A DNA stretch of 64,000 bases from Corallibacter vietnamensis (lineage in GTDB: Bacteria; Bacteroidota; Bacteroidia; Flavobacteriales; Flavobacteriaceae). Positions 33,790-42,930 of this stretch are shown here, piece after piece. Each line of letters begins with the position of its first letter. Position 1 is the first letter of the stretch. The translations under genes and the position numbers were made by a program. The stretch is from NCBI RefSeq assembly GCF_039537875.1, contig NZ_BAABBI010000001.1, positions 558,001 to 622,000 of the forward strand, given 5' to 3'. The notes beneath the pieces were generated by a model, which was not told the origin of the DNA, made no database searches, and worked only from the letters and a program-made list of their open reading frames with translations.

Positions 33790-35232
33790 TTAAAAATTAC
33801 AGTCGGTAATCTCTGTAACACGTAATGTATTCACCATACCTTTTTCTTGAATTGGCATTGCTGCAAGACTAACAAGCATATCGCCCTCTTTTAAATATCC
33901 TTTTTTACAAGCAATTGCGTTTACATCTTCTATAGTTTCATCGGTGCTTACAAACTTATCATAAAAGAAAGCATTCACACCCCAAAGCAAGCTTAACTGT
34001 GTTAAGATGCGCTTATTTGAAGTAAATACTAAAATATGAGCGCTAGGTCTCCATGCCGAAATTTGAAATGCTGTGTAACCGCTATTTGTTAAGGTAGAAA
34101 TAGCACTAGCACTTATCTCATTGGCCATATTGGCTGCATGATAACAAATAGATTTAGTTATATATCTTTTTGTACGAATATGAGGCGGCATTTGTGGCAC
34201 TTTAATAAGTGAAGAGTCTTCAACACTTTTTATAATGTTAGACATTTGTCTGATAACTTGCACAGGATAACTACCAACAGATGTTTCACCCGAAAGCATA
34301 ACGGCATCAGCACCATCCATTACAGAGTTAGCAACATCATTTACTTCAGCTCTAGTTGGTGTTAGGCTAGAAATCATGGTTTCCATCATTTGAGTTGCAA
34401 TAATTACCGGAATTCTAGCTTGCTTGGCACGAAGCACTAATTTTTTTTGAATTAACGGCACTTCTTCAGCTGGGATTTCAACACCTAAATCGCCACGCGC
34501 TACCATTAAACCATCACAATAAGCTACAATTTTATCAATGTTTTCTACAGCTTCTGGCTTTTCAATTTTTGCTATGATAGGTATTTTATGGTCGCTATGC
34601 TCATTTATTAATGTTTCTAGCTGCATTAAGTCTTCAGCATGACGCACAAATGATAACGCAATCCAGTCTACTTGTTGATTGATAGCAAAAATAGCGTCTT
34701 CAATATCTTTCTCTGTTAAAGCAGGTTGCGAAATATTTGTGTTTGGAAGGTTTACACCTTTTTTAGACTTTAGTGGTCCACCTTGTATAACACGAGCCGT
34801 TACTTCACTCTTTTTATCTGTAGAAACTACTTCAAAAATTAGTTTTCCGTCATCTAATAAAATGCGCTCTCCTGGTTTTGCATCTTGCGGAAAATTATCA
34901 TACGTCATGTAAACACGTTCTTTTGTTCCTTCAAAACGTTTTCCGGTAGCAAAAACAATCTCGTCTCCTTCATTTACTATCACTTCGCCTTTCATCGTGC
35001 CAACGCGAAGTTTAGGGCCTTGTAAGTCACCTAAAATTGCTGCATTGTAACCAAACTCATCGTTAAGCTCGCGTATCATCTTAATACGTTCTGTAACGTC
35101 ACTGTAATCAGCGTGCGAAAAATTAATTCTAAATACATTTACGCCTTCATCAAGCATTGCTTTTAAAACTTCTTTTTTGCTAGTTGCAGGACCTAATGTT
35201 GCTACTATTTTTGTTTTTTTTCTGTTTAACAT
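33790..35232 (-). CDS. pyk: Pyruvate kinase
   Basis: 480 residues. Converts phosphoenolpyruvate and ADP to pyruvate and ATP. KIVATLGPAT (8-17), the catalytic-lysine segment IIAKIEKPEAVENI (about 218-231), MVARGDLGVE (about 242-251) and SGETSVGSYP (about 314-323) are intact. The C-terminal allosteric domain is present (about 355-480). The start directly abuts the stop of the IPExxxVDY gene, so the two are co-translated from one mRNA. Confidence 0.97.
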   Translation of the reverse strand: MLNRKKTKIVATLGPATSKKEVLKAMLDEGVNVFRINFSHADYSDVTERIKMIRELNDEFGYNAAILGDLQGPKLRVGTMKGEVIVNEGDEIVFATGKRFEGTKERVYMTYDNFPQDAKPGERILLDDGKLIFEVVSTDKKSEVTARVIQGGPLKSKKGVNLPNTNISQPALTEKDIEDAIFAINQQVDWIALSFVRHAEDLMQLETLINEHSDHKIPIIAKIEKPEAVENIDKIVAYCDGLMVARGDLGVEIPAEEVPLIQKKLVLRAKQARIPVIIATQMMETMISSLTPTRAEVNDVANSVMDGADAVMLSGETSVGSYPVQVIRQMSNIIKSVEDSSLIKVPQMPPHIRTKRYITKSICYHAANMANEISASAISTLTNSGYTAFQISAWRPSAHILVFTSNKRILTQLSLLWGVNAFFYDKFVSTDETIEDVNAIACKKGYLKEGDMLVSLAAMPIQEKGMVNTLRVTEITDCNF

Positions 35233-35718
35233 CTAATAAAATATTAAATTGTTTTTCGATTTTATAGTATCCACATCTACGTTGTAAGCCGTTATTACAT
35301 GTGGTATTTCTTGAATATTGCTTAAAGTATTTTTACTGTTTTTAGATAAAAGTCCATCATCATTTATCTTTAAAAAGTAATTTACTCTTTTATATTCTGG
35401 TATTAAGTAAAAGGTGTTTTGGCGAGTGGCTTGAGAATGAAATAATGTGTTTTCTTGTGGCTGAATCACTTCTTCTATTCTGCAAACATTAGACACTAAA
35501 TGCCAAGTTACTTGTTGTTTTATGTCTTCCCATTCAAAAATGGGATATTTAGCAAGTGTATTAAGATCTATATCTTCGTGTTTTCGTTTTAGGTTTAAGC
35601 CTAATTTTTTGTTTAAAAAATAAGCGAGTCTATAACCTTCTATAGAACAATGAACTGCTATTAATGTATAATTTACATCATCAATAAAATCATCAAGAAT
35701 TAATTTTTTTACAGCCAT
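35233..35718 (-). CDS. IPExxxVDY family protein
   Basis: 161 residues, soluble. It belongs to the Bacteroidota family named after the motif IPExxxVDY; here the motif reads IPEYKRVNY (about 106-114), with Asn in place of the family Asp. Function unknown. The position between rnc and pyk is the usual one for this family, which supports the assignment despite the changed residue. Confidence 0.85.
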   Translation of the reverse strand: MAVKKLILDDFIDDVNYTLIAVHCSIEGYRLAYFLNKKLGLNLKRKHEDIDLNTLAKYPIFEWEDIKQQVTWHLVSNVCRIEEVIQPQENTLFHSQATRQNTFYLIPEYKRVNYFLKINDDGLLSKNSKNTLSNIQEIPHVITAYNVDVDTIKSKNNLIFY

Positions 35719-35836
35719 TTACTCAAACTAATATAGTGGTAAATATAGTATTTATAACAATTAATAAAGTTATCTTTTCCTTAATATTGTTCCGAAAACG
35801 TTATAGTTGGCAGAGATTTATTATAAAGATGCTATT

Positions 35837-36583
35837 TTAATCTGATAGTGTTTTAGAAATCTGCTTTTGGAAAACAAAAAAGGCTCGTTTTGATGCTTTT
35901 TCTTCTGCTTTTTTCTTGGATGTAGCTCGGGCTTTTGTTACAACTTTTTTATCAATAGATAGTTTTACGGCAAAGTGTCTTATATCATCATTTCCTGTGT
36001 CATCATAAACGTCATATTCAAAGGTTTTCTTTTCTTTTTGACACCATTCTATTAATAAACTTTTATAGCTTATTACTTTTCCTTCTAATTGTTCAATATC
36101 AACGTAAGGTATTATAACACGATTGTAAACAAATTTTTCGCAATACTTGTAGCCTCTATCTAAAAAGATTGCTCCAACTAATGCTTCAAATAAATTTCCG
36201 TGAATGTTGTCACCAAACTGCCCTTTAGGAATTTTACTTTCTATATGTTTTATTAAGCCAAGTTCTTTTCCTAATTCATTTAAATGTTCTCTACTCACAA
36301 CTTTAGAGCGCATTTTGGTAAGATAGCCTTCGTCACCGCTAGGCACTTCAATAAATAAGTGAGAGGCTATTACTGAGCCTAACATAGCGTCTCCTAAAAA
36401 CTCTAACCGTTCATAGTTTATAGCATGCCCTGAAGCATCTTTAATATTCATTGAACGATGCGTAAAAGCGGTTTTATAAACGTTTAAGTTTTTTGGTTTA
36501 AATCCTAAAATTTTTTGGATAGACACAAAAAAATTCCCGTCTGTTTTAGAACGGGAATTTAATATGTTTCGAATGTGTTTCAT
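35837..36583 (-). CDS. rnc: Ribonuclease III
   Basis: 248 residues from the ATG at 36583, seven bases after the fabF stop; a longer frame to 36640 would overlap fabF by 50 bp and is less likely. The RNase III signature NYERLEFLGDAMLG is at 56-69 and carries the catalytic Glu and Asp. The second acidic cluster is in NLFEALVGAIFLDRGY, and a double-stranded-RNA-binding domain occupies about 175-245 (ARATSKKKAEEKASKRAF). Processes rRNA precursors and structured RNAs. Confidence 0.96.
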   Translation of the reverse strand: MKHIRNILNSRSKTDGNFFVSIQKILGFKPKNLNVYKTAFTHRSMNIKDASGHAINYERLEFLGDAMLGSVIASHLFIEVPSGDEGYLTKMRSKVVSREHLNELGKELGLIKHIESKIPKGQFGDNIHGNLFEALVGAIFLDRGYKYCEKFVYNRVIIPYVDIEQLEGKVISYKSLLIEWCQKEKKTFEYDVYDDTGNDDIRHFAVKLSIDKKVVTKARATSKKKAEEKASKRAFFVFQKQISKTLSD

Positions 36584-36590
36584 TCGTTGT

Positions 36591-37841
36591 TTAATCAATT
36601 TTTTTAAATAATACGCAAGCATTGTGTCCTCCAAATCCAAACGTATTACTCATAGCGACTTTAACGTCTCTTTTTTGTGCTTTGTTTAATGTTAAGTTTA
36701 ATTTAGCATCAATATTCTCATCAACAACTTCATGATTTATTGTTGGTGGAACAACACCATGCTCTATAGCTAAAATAGAGGCAATAGACTCAATAGCACC
36801 TGCGGCTCCTAATAAATGGCCAGTCATAGACTTGGTTGAGTTTATATTGATGTTTTTTGCATGATCTCCAAATACTTCAGAAATTGCTTTAAGTTCAGCA
36901 ACATCTCCAAGAGGTGTTGATGTACCGTGAGTATTGATATGATCAACCTCTTCTGGTTTTATACCAGCATTTTCTAAACAATTTCTCATTACAGCCATTA
37001 CACCTATTCCTTCAGGGTGAGGTGCTGTCATATGATGCGCGTCTGAAGATAATCCACCTCCAATAACTTCGGCATATATTTTTGCGCCTCTTGCTTTTGC
37101 ATGCTCATATTCTTCAAGAATTATAGCTCCTGCTCCTTCTCCTAATACAAAACCATCTCTGGTTGCATCAAAAGGTCTAGAAGCTGTTTCTGGACTATCA
37201 TTTCTTGTTGAGAGTGCATGCATGGCATTAAAACCACCCATTCCAGCAATGGTAACTGCTGCTTCACTACCACCAGTAACTATAACATCACAATGCCCTA
37301 AACGAATATAGTTTAAAGCATCTATCATAGCGTTTGCTGATGATGCACATGCAGATACTGTAGTATAATTAGGTCCCATAAATCCATGTTTGATAGATAT
37401 GTTTCCTGGTGCAATATCTGCTATCATTTTTGGGATAAAGAAAGGATTAAACCTTGGTGTTCCATCTCCAGATGCAAAGTTTAACACTTCATCTTGAAAA
37501 GTTTCTAAACCGCCTATTCCTGCTCCCCAAATAACTCCGACTTTCAATTTATCAACAACCTCTAGATCTAGTTTGGCATCTGCTATTGCTTCATCAGAAG
37601 CTACCATAGCATATTGCGTAAACTTATCCATTTTTCGAGCTTCTTTTCTGTCAAGAAAATCGGTCGCGTTAAAGTTTTTTAATTCGCAAGCGAATTTAGT
37701 CTTGAACTTTTCAGTGTCAAAATATGTTATTGGTGCTGCACCACTTTTCCCATGTATTAAACCATCCCAATATGTTTCTTTGGTATTGCCTATAGGAGTA
37801 AGTGCACCTAAACCTGTAACTACAACTCGCCTTAATTCCAT
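36591..37841 (-). CDS. fabF: 3-oxoacyl-[acyl-carrier-protein] synthase II
   Basis: 416 residues. Extends fatty acyl-ACP with malonyl-ACP. Catalytic triad: Cys about 163 in VSACASSANAM, His in HINTHGTSTPLGD (about 303), His in KSMTGHLLGAAGAI (about 339). VTGLGALTPIGN at the N-terminus is diagnostic. Lies 12 bp after acpP and 7 bp before rnc. Confidence 0.97.
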   Translation of the reverse strand: MELRRVVVTGLGALTPIGNTKETYWDGLIHGKSGAAPITYFDTEKFKTKFACELKNFNATDFLDRKEARKMDKFTQYAMVASDEAIADAKLDLEVVDKLKVGVIWGAGIGGLETFQDEVLNFASGDGTPRFNPFFIPKMIADIAPGNISIKHGFMGPNYTTVSACASSANAMIDALNYIRLGHCDVIVTGGSEAAVTIAGMGGFNAMHALSTRNDSPETASRPFDATRDGFVLGEGAGAIILEEYEHAKARGAKIYAEVIGGGLSSDAHHMTAPHPEGIGVMAVMRNCLENAGIKPEEVDHINTHGTSTPLGDVAELKAISEVFGDHAKNININSTKSMTGHLLGAAGAIESIASILAIEHGVVPPTINHEVVDENIDAKLNLTLNKAQKRDVKVAMSNTFGFGGHNACVLFKKID

Positions 37842-37853
37842 AAAAGGTATGAA

Positions 37854-38087
37854 TTATTTTGCTTCTTCTATATATGAAATCGCTTGACCAACTGTTGCAA
37901 TGTTCTCAGCTTGATCATCTGGAATTTGAATATCAAATTCTTTTTCGAATTCCATGATTAACTCTACTGTGTCTAATGAATCTGCTCCTAAATCGTTTGT
38001 GAAGCTAGCTTCAGTTACAACTTCGTTTTCATCAACACCCAATTTGTCTACGATAATCGCTTTTACTCTTGATGCAATGTCTGACAT
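37854..38087 (-). CDS. acpP: Acyl carrier protein
   Basis: 77 residues, acidic, four-helix ACP. The phosphopantetheine serine is in GADSLDTVELIM (about 34-45, Ser37). First gene of the acpP-fabF-rnc cluster, arranged as in many bacteria. A TATTTTTG box at 38119-38126 (minus strand) is a possible promoter element. Confidence 0.97.
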   Translation of the reverse strand: MSDIASRVKAIIVDKLGVDENEVVTEASFTNDLGADSLDTVELIMEFEKEFDIQIPDDQAENIATVGQAISYIEEAK

Positions 38088-38271
38088 AATTTTTTAATTT
38101 TAAGTTTTAATTAGGACGCAAAAATAAAAAACTTTATTTTAAAACACACCTTTCCTTGAAAAATGTGTTTGTAATTTAATAAAAATCCTTTGAAGTATTT
38201 GAATTTTGCCTTCTAATTGTTAATAATTATTCTTTTTTTTGTTCAAATAATCAAAACTATATTGTCTGTAA

Positions 38272-38838
38272 ATGAAGCGTATTGTAATTTTTGCGTCCGG
38301 AAGTGGCACTAATGCTGAAAATTTAATCAAGTTTTTTCAAAACAGAGAAACTGGTTCAGTTATTCAAGTGCTTACAAACAATCCCCATGCCAAAGTTTTA
38401 GAAAGATGTAAAAAACTAAATGTCAGCGCATTATCATTCAACAGAACAGCCTTTACAAGTCAAGATGATGTTTTAAACATTTTAAAAGCATCACAACCAG
38501 ATTTAATTGTTCTGGCAGGTTTTCTTTGGAAATTTCCAGAAGCTATTCTGAAAGTATTCCCAAATAAAGTGATAAATATTCATCCTGCCTTACTACCAAA
38601 ATATGGCGGCAAAGGTATGTACGGTATGCACGTTCATGAAGCTGTAATTGCTAATAAAGAAAAAGAAACAGGTATTACTATTCATTATGTAAACGAAAAC
38701 TATGATGAAGGTGCTATTATTTTTCAGGCTAAATGCTACATTGACACATTAGATAATGCTAATGATGTTGCTAGAAAAATTCATGAATTAGAAATGGCAC
38801 ATTTTCCAAAAGTGGTAGAGCAATTACTAAAAGGTTAA
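38272..38838 (+). CDS. purN: Phosphoribosylglycinamide formyltransferase
   Basis: 188 residues. Transfers a formyl group from 10-formyl-THF to GAR in purine synthesis. FASGSGTNAENLI (7-19) binds the phosphate. NIHPALLPKYGGKGMYG (about 102-118) carries the catalytic Asn and His. YDEGAIIF (about 144-151) contains the catalytic Asp. Divergent from acpP across 184 bp and followed by an RNase H gene 35 bp later. Confidence 0.95.
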   Translation: MKRIVIFASGSGTNAENLIKFFQNRETGSVIQVLTNNPHAKVLERCKKLNVSALSFNRTAFTSQDDVLNILKASQPDLIVLAGFLWKFPEAILKVFPNKVINIHPALLPKYGGKGMYGMHVHEAVIANKEKETGITIHYVNENYDEGAIIFQAKCYIDTLDNANDVARKIHELEMAHFPKVVEQLLKG

Positions 38839-38873
38839 TTCACTATCCTAATATTACCAAGGCTTTTTTAGCT

Positions 38874-39515
38874 ATGTCAAAAAAAAAGAAAAAATACTAC
38901 ACCGTTTGGAAAGGCCATAAAACTGGCGTTTTTGAGTCATGGGATGATTGTAAAGCCCAAATAAAAGATTTTCAAGGCGCTCAATACAAATCGTTTCCCA
39001 CGTTTGAAGCCGCTAAAAAGGCTTTAAAAGGTAATTATTTTGACTACGTAGGAAAAAACAAAACATTTAAAAGTGAACTACCCGAAGAACAACTAAAAAA
39101 AATAGGTCTGCCTAATTACAACTCTATCTCTGTTGATGCTGCCTCTTCAGGAAATCCTGGTATAATGGAATATCGCGGTGTAGATACCAAAACAAAAAAA
39201 CAACTCTTTATTCAAGGCCCTTTTGAGGAGGGCACAAATAATATTGGTGAGTTTTTAGCTATTGTTCACGGATTGGCATTTTTAAAACAACATAATAGTG
39301 ACCGCATTATATATACCGATTCTAAAACTGCAATGAGTTGGGTACGAAAGAAAATGTGTAATTCTAAATTAGAACGCAACGCAAAAAATAAAGCTGTTTT
39401 TGATTTAGTAGACAGAGCAGTAAAATGGCTAAAAGAAAACCACTACACAACAACTATTGTAAAATGGGAAACCAAAGCCTGGGGAGAAATTCCTGCTGAT
39501 TTTGGGCGAAAATAG
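38874..39515 (+). CDS. Ribonuclease H with viroplasmin-type N-terminal domain
   Basis: 213 residues. Residues 1-60 are a caulimovirus-viroplasmin/RNase H1 hybrid-binding domain (YYTVWKGHKTGVFESWDDCK). Residues 75-213 are RNase H. Catalytic acids are in SVDAASSGNPG (Asp), NNIGEFLAIVHGL (Glu), IIYTDSKTAMSWV (Asp) and DFGRK (terminal Asp). Degrades RNA in RNA-DNA hybrids. The same architecture is common in Bacteroidota. Confidence 0.92.
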   Translation: MSKKKKKYYTVWKGHKTGVFESWDDCKAQIKDFQGAQYKSFPTFEAAKKALKGNYFDYVGKNKTFKSELPEEQLKKIGLPNYNSISVDAASSGNPGIMEYRGVDTKTKKQLFIQGPFEEGTNNIGEFLAIVHGLAFLKQHNSDRIIYTDSKTAMSWVRKKMCNSKLERNAKNKAVFDLVDRAVKWLKENHYTTTIVKWETKAWGEIPADFGRK

Positions 39516-39574
39516 TAGTTAACTACAAATATGGCCTCATAAAAATTAATTCGGTAATTAGTAACTAAAAACCG

Positions 39575-39582
39575 TATATTTG
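39575..39582 (+). promoter_or_regulatory. -7 box of the PfkB kinase gene
   Basis: TATATTTG, matching TAnnTTTG, 22 bp before the ATG at 39605. No clear TTG at -33. Confidence 0.5.
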
Positions 39583-39604
39583 CAACAAATTTTCAAAACG
39601 CTTT

Positions 39605-40531
39605 ATGAGCAAACTAGTAATCGTAGGTACTGTAGCTTTTGATGCTATAGAAACCCCTTTTGGTAAAACCGATAAAATACTTGGTGGCGCAGCCACATTC
39701 ATTGGTCTAGCCGCATCTCAATTTAATGTTGATGCAGCTGCCGTATCTGTAGTAGGTGGAGATTTTCCGCAAGATTATCTTGATTTATTAGCCAATAAAA
39801 ACATAGATACCACAGGTATAGAAATTGTAAAAGAAGGAAAAACATTCTTCTGGAGTGGAAAATATCATAACGATATGAATACACGTGATACGCTTGCAAC
39901 AGAACTTAATGTTCTTGCTGACTTTAACCCTGTTGTTCCTGAAAACTATAAAGATGCTGATTATGTCATGTTAGGAAACTTACACCCTATTGTACAAATA
40001 GGTGTATTAGAACAAATGACTAAAAAACCAAAACTTGTTGTTTTAGATACAATGAATTTTTGGATGGATAACGCTTTAGAAGACTTACATAAAATAATAA
40101 GTAAAGTAGACGTTATTACCATAAATGATGAAGAAGCCAGACAACTTACAGGCGAATACAGCCTGGTTGTTGCAGCTAGAAAAATTCATGAAATGGGACC
40201 AAAATATGTGGTGATTAAAAAAGGAGAACATGGTGCATTATTATTTCATAATGACAATGTATTTTATGCTCCTGCATTACCGCTAGAAGAAGTTTTTGAT
40301 CCAACAGGTGCTGGCGATACATTTGCCGGAGGATTTATTGGTTACCTAACAAAAACAGACGATATCTCTTTTGATAACATGAAAAACGCTGTTATTTATG
40401 GCTCAACACTAGCTTCATTTTGTGTTGAAAAATTTGGAACAGAACGCATGCAAACATTGTCAAGACAAGACGTTCATAAACGCTTACAGCAATTTAGCGA
40501 TTTAACACAATTCGATATCGAATTATCATAA
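39605..40531 (+). CDS. PfkB family sugar/nucleoside kinase
   Basis: 308 residues, ribokinase fold. The N-terminal substrate motif is LGGAATFIGLAAS (about 26-38). The catalytic/anion-hole motif DPTGAGDTFAGGF (about 231-243) is intact. NDEEARQLTGE (about 176-186) is the family's second conserved region. The phosphorylated substrate cannot be told from this sequence. Its own -7 box and terminator show it is transcribed as a single gene. Confidence 0.88.
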   Translation: MSKLVIVGTVAFDAIETPFGKTDKILGGAATFIGLAASQFNVDAAAVSVVGGDFPQDYLDLLANKNIDTTGIEIVKEGKTFFWSGKYHNDMNTRDTLATELNVLADFNPVVPENYKDADYVMLGNLHPIVQIGVLEQMTKKPKLVVLDTMNFWMDNALEDLHKIISKVDVITINDEEARQLTGEYSLVVAARKIHEMGPKYVVIKKGEHGALLFHNDNVFYAPALPLEEVFDPTGAGDTFAGGFIGYLTKTDDISFDNMKNAVIYGSTLASFCVEKFGTERMQTLSRQDVHKRLQQFSDLTQFDIELS

Positions 40532-40538
40532 ATACAAG

Positions 40539-40562
40539 CGCGCTCATTTGGAGCGCGTTTTT
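40539..40562 (+). terminator. Terminator of the PfkB kinase gene
   Basis: CGCGCTC (40539-40545), loop ATTTG, GAGCGCG (40551-40557), then T5. Confidence 0.8.
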
Positions 40563-40617
40563 CATTCTGAATATATTTCAGAAATTAATTTAAAGACAAA
40601 CTATACAACACAACACA

Positions 40618-42516
40618 ATGAGTGACGCTTTAAAACATGAATGTGGTATTGCACAAATTAGACTTCTAAAACCTTTAGAATACTACAAAGAAAAATATGG
40701 CAGTGCCTTTTATGGTGTAAACAAAATGTATTTAATGATGGAAAAACAGCACAATCGTGGTCAAGACGGTGCTGGTTTTGCAAGCATTAAACTAGACACA
40801 AATCCAGGCGAACGCTATATAAGCCGAGTACGATCTATAGCACAACAACCTATACAAGATATTTTTGCTCAAATAAACGAGCGTATAAACAAAGAACTTA
40901 CTGAACACCCTGAATACGCCGATAATGTAGCGCTTCAAAAAAAACATATTCCTTATGTAGGCGAAGTACTTCTTGGTCATGTGCGCTATGGAACTTTTGG
41001 TAAAAATAGCGTTGAAAGCGTACACCCTTTTTTAAGACAAAACAACTGGATGCATAGAAACCTTATTGTTGCTGGAAACTTCAATATGACTAATGTAAAC
41101 CAGCTTTTTGACGGGCTAGTAGAACTAGGACAGCACCCAAAAGAAAAAGCAGATACGATTACCATCATGGAAAAAATAGGACATTTTCTTGATGATGCTG
41201 TATCTAAAGTTTATAAGAAATTAAAAAAAGAAGGCTACAGCAAGCACGAATGCTCACCACTTATAGCAGAACGACTTAATGTTGCCAAAATACTTAAAAA
41301 AGCTTCAAAAAACTGGGATGGTGGTTATGCAATGGCTGGCCTATTAGGTCACGGAGATTCATTTGTATTACGTGATCCTGCCGGAATTAGACCCGCATAC
41401 TATTACAAAGATGATGAAATAGTTGTTGTGGCTTCAGAACGTCCTGTAATACAAACTGTATTCAACGTAGATTTTGACGATGTAAAAGAATTAGAGCCAG
41501 GGCACGCCATTATCACAAAAAAATCTGGAGAAGTTTCTATAGACAAAATCATTGAACCTTTAGAGCGTAAAGCATGTTCATTTGAGCGTATTTATTTTTC
41601 TCGTGGTAGTGATGCCGAAATTTATCAAGAACGTAAAGATCTTGGTAAACTACTTATGCCAAAAGTGCTTAAAGCAATAGACAACGATACTCAAAACACC
41701 GTGTTCTCTTACATACCAAATACAGCCGAAACATCATTTTTTGGTATGATAGAAACTGTTGAACAACATCTTAACGAAAAGAAAACAAAAGCTATTATTG
41801 CAGGAGATGGAAAACTATCTGCTGAACGCGTAACAGAAATCTTATCTGAACACCCGCGTATTGAGAAAATAGCCATAAAAGACGTAAAATTACGAACCTT
41901 TATTACAGAAGATAGTAGTCGTGATGATTTAGTTGCACACGTATATGATGTAACTTATGGTGTTATAAAACCAACTGATAACCTAGTAATTATAGACGAC
42001 AGTATTGTAAGAGGTACAACGCTCAAAAAGAGTATTATAAAAATGATGGATAGACTACATCCTAAAAAGATTGTTGTTGTTTCATCTGCACCACAAATAC
42101 GCTATCCTGACTGTTACGGTATTGATATGGCTCGCCTAGAAGACTTAATTGCTTTTAGAGCCATGCTAGAACTTCTTGAAGAAAACAACAAGTACCATAT
42201 GGTAAAAGAGGTTTATGATAAGTGTAAAGCTCAAATTAACCTTAAAGATAAAGATGTTCGTAATTTTGTAAAAGACCTATATGCGCAATTTACAGATGAA
42301 GAAATATCAAATAAAATTGCAGAACTAATATCTGATGACACTGTAAACGCTGAAGTAGAAACTATTTTTCAACCGGTAGCCAACTTACATAAAGCGTGCC
42401 CTAAAAATTTAGGAGATTGGTATTTTACAGGTAATTATCCTACAGTAGGAGGTAATCGTGTTGTAAATAAAGCTTTTATTAATTTTTACGAAGGGAATAA
42501 GGAAAGAGCCTACTAA
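40618..42516 (+). CDS. PurF-like amidophosphoribosyltransferase, long form
   Basis: 632 residues, clearly longer than classical PurF (about 500). The glutaminase N-terminus is HECGIAQIRLL with the nucleophile Cys at residue 9, and QHNRGQDGAGFASI follows. The phosphoribosyltransferase domain carries the PRPP motif VIIDDSIVRGTT (about 457-468). An insertion near 60-130 and a C-terminal extension of about 100 residues (AQFTDEEISNKIAELISDDT) are the extra parts. Bacteroidota often carry such a second PurF-like protein. Whether it makes phosphoribosylamine or has another role is not established by sequence. Confidence 0.85.
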   Translation: MSDALKHECGIAQIRLLKPLEYYKEKYGSAFYGVNKMYLMMEKQHNRGQDGAGFASIKLDTNPGERYISRVRSIAQQPIQDIFAQINERINKELTEHPEYADNVALQKKHIPYVGEVLLGHVRYGTFGKNSVESVHPFLRQNNWMHRNLIVAGNFNMTNVNQLFDGLVELGQHPKEKADTITIMEKIGHFLDDAVSKVYKKLKKEGYSKHECSPLIAERLNVAKILKKASKNWDGGYAMAGLLGHGDSFVLRDPAGIRPAYYYKDDEIVVVASERPVIQTVFNVDFDDVKELEPGHAIITKKSGEVSIDKIIEPLERKACSFERIYFSRGSDAEIYQERKDLGKLLMPKVLKAIDNDTQNTVFSYIPNTAETSFFGMIETVEQHLNEKKTKAIIAGDGKLSAERVTEILSEHPRIEKIAIKDVKLRTFITEDSSRDDLVAHVYDVTYGVIKPTDNLVIIDDSIVRGTTLKKSIIKMMDRLHPKKIVVVSSAPQIRYPDCYGIDMARLEDLIAFRAMLELLEENNKYHMVKEVYDKCKAQINLKDKDVRNFVKDLYAQFTDEEISNKIAELISDDTVNAEVETIFQPVANLHKACPKNLGDWYFTGNYPTVGGNRVVNKAFINFYEGNKERAY

Positions 42517-42594
42517 TCAATTAATTAGAAGCGATTATTAATCGTAAAAAATGTGCGTTTTATCTAAAATTAATGCATTTCATCTGATTTATAG

Positions 42595-42624
42595 TTGTAA
42601 ATAATAAAATAACATCTACTTTAG
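42595..42624 (+). promoter_or_regulatory. Promoter of small RNA copy 1
   Basis: TTG (42595-42597), 19 bp, TACTTTAG (42617-42624). Correct Bacteroidota spacing; the last base pair of the -7 box differs from TAnnTTTG by one base. Confidence 0.55.
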
Positions 42625-42628
42625 AATC

Positions 42629-42701
42629 ACCATAACATAAGTAGGTTAAGTTCATGGTAGATTTGGGGCAAAAAAAGGTGAACACTTGTTCGCCTTTTTT
42701 T
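42629..42701 (+). ncRNA. Small RNA gene, tandem copy 1
   Basis: A ~73-nt predicted transcript. Hairpin 1: ACCATAAC (42629-42636) pairs with GTT-C-ATGGT (42650-42658), with a bulged C, and an inner TAA/TTA pair set around GTAGG. A conserved unpaired linker AGATTTGGGGCAAAAAA follows. A terminator hairpin (GGTGAAC 42677-42683, loop ACTT, GTTCGCC 42688-42694) with T7 ends it. A nearly identical copy lies 196 bp downstream. There is no open reading frame. It could belong to a known flavobacterial RNA motif family (for example the Flavo-1 type), which I cannot check here. Confidence 0.65.
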
Positions 42702-42793
42702 ATTTTACACATCTAAAATATTGAAAACCACACTAAAAAACCTTCACCAAAACCTTTTAGACCAAAATATAAGTCGTTTGTCTAATAATTTTC

Positions 42794-42820
42794 TTGTTTA
42801 TAAAGTTATAATTACCTTTG
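42794..42820 (+). promoter_or_regulatory. Promoter of small RNA copy 2
   Basis: TACCTTTG (42813-42820) is a full match to TAnnTTTG. The nearest TTG (42794-42796) is 16 bp upstream, shorter than the usual 19. Confidence 0.55.
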
Positions 42821-42824
42821 TGTC

Positions 42825-42895
42825 ACCATAACATAAGTAGGTTAAGTTTATGGTAGATTTGGGGCAAAAAAGGTGAACACTCGTTCGCCTTTTTT
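42825..42895 (+). ncRNA. Small RNA gene, tandem copy 2
   Basis: Same element as 42629-42701. ACCATAAC (42825-42832), GTAGG loop, GTT-T-ATGGT with the bulged base T instead of C, identical linker apart from one fewer A, terminator GGTGAAC (42872-42878), loop ACTC, GTTCGCC (42883-42889), T6. Only about three changes separate the copies and all fall in a bulge, an A-run or a loop, whereas the DNA outside the units is unrelated. That pattern indicates selection on the RNA. The 42517-42984 gap holds nothing else apart from the sodA terminator. Confidence 0.65.
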
Positions 42896-42930
42896 CATTT
42901 TTAAAAAAGGTTTTGAGTTTTATTAAATAA

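Noticed and set aside
36584..36640. Longer N-terminus of RNase III starting at 36640
   Set aside because: It would overlap the end of fabF by 50 bp, and the ATG at 36583 gives the usual RNase III start 7 bp after fabF.
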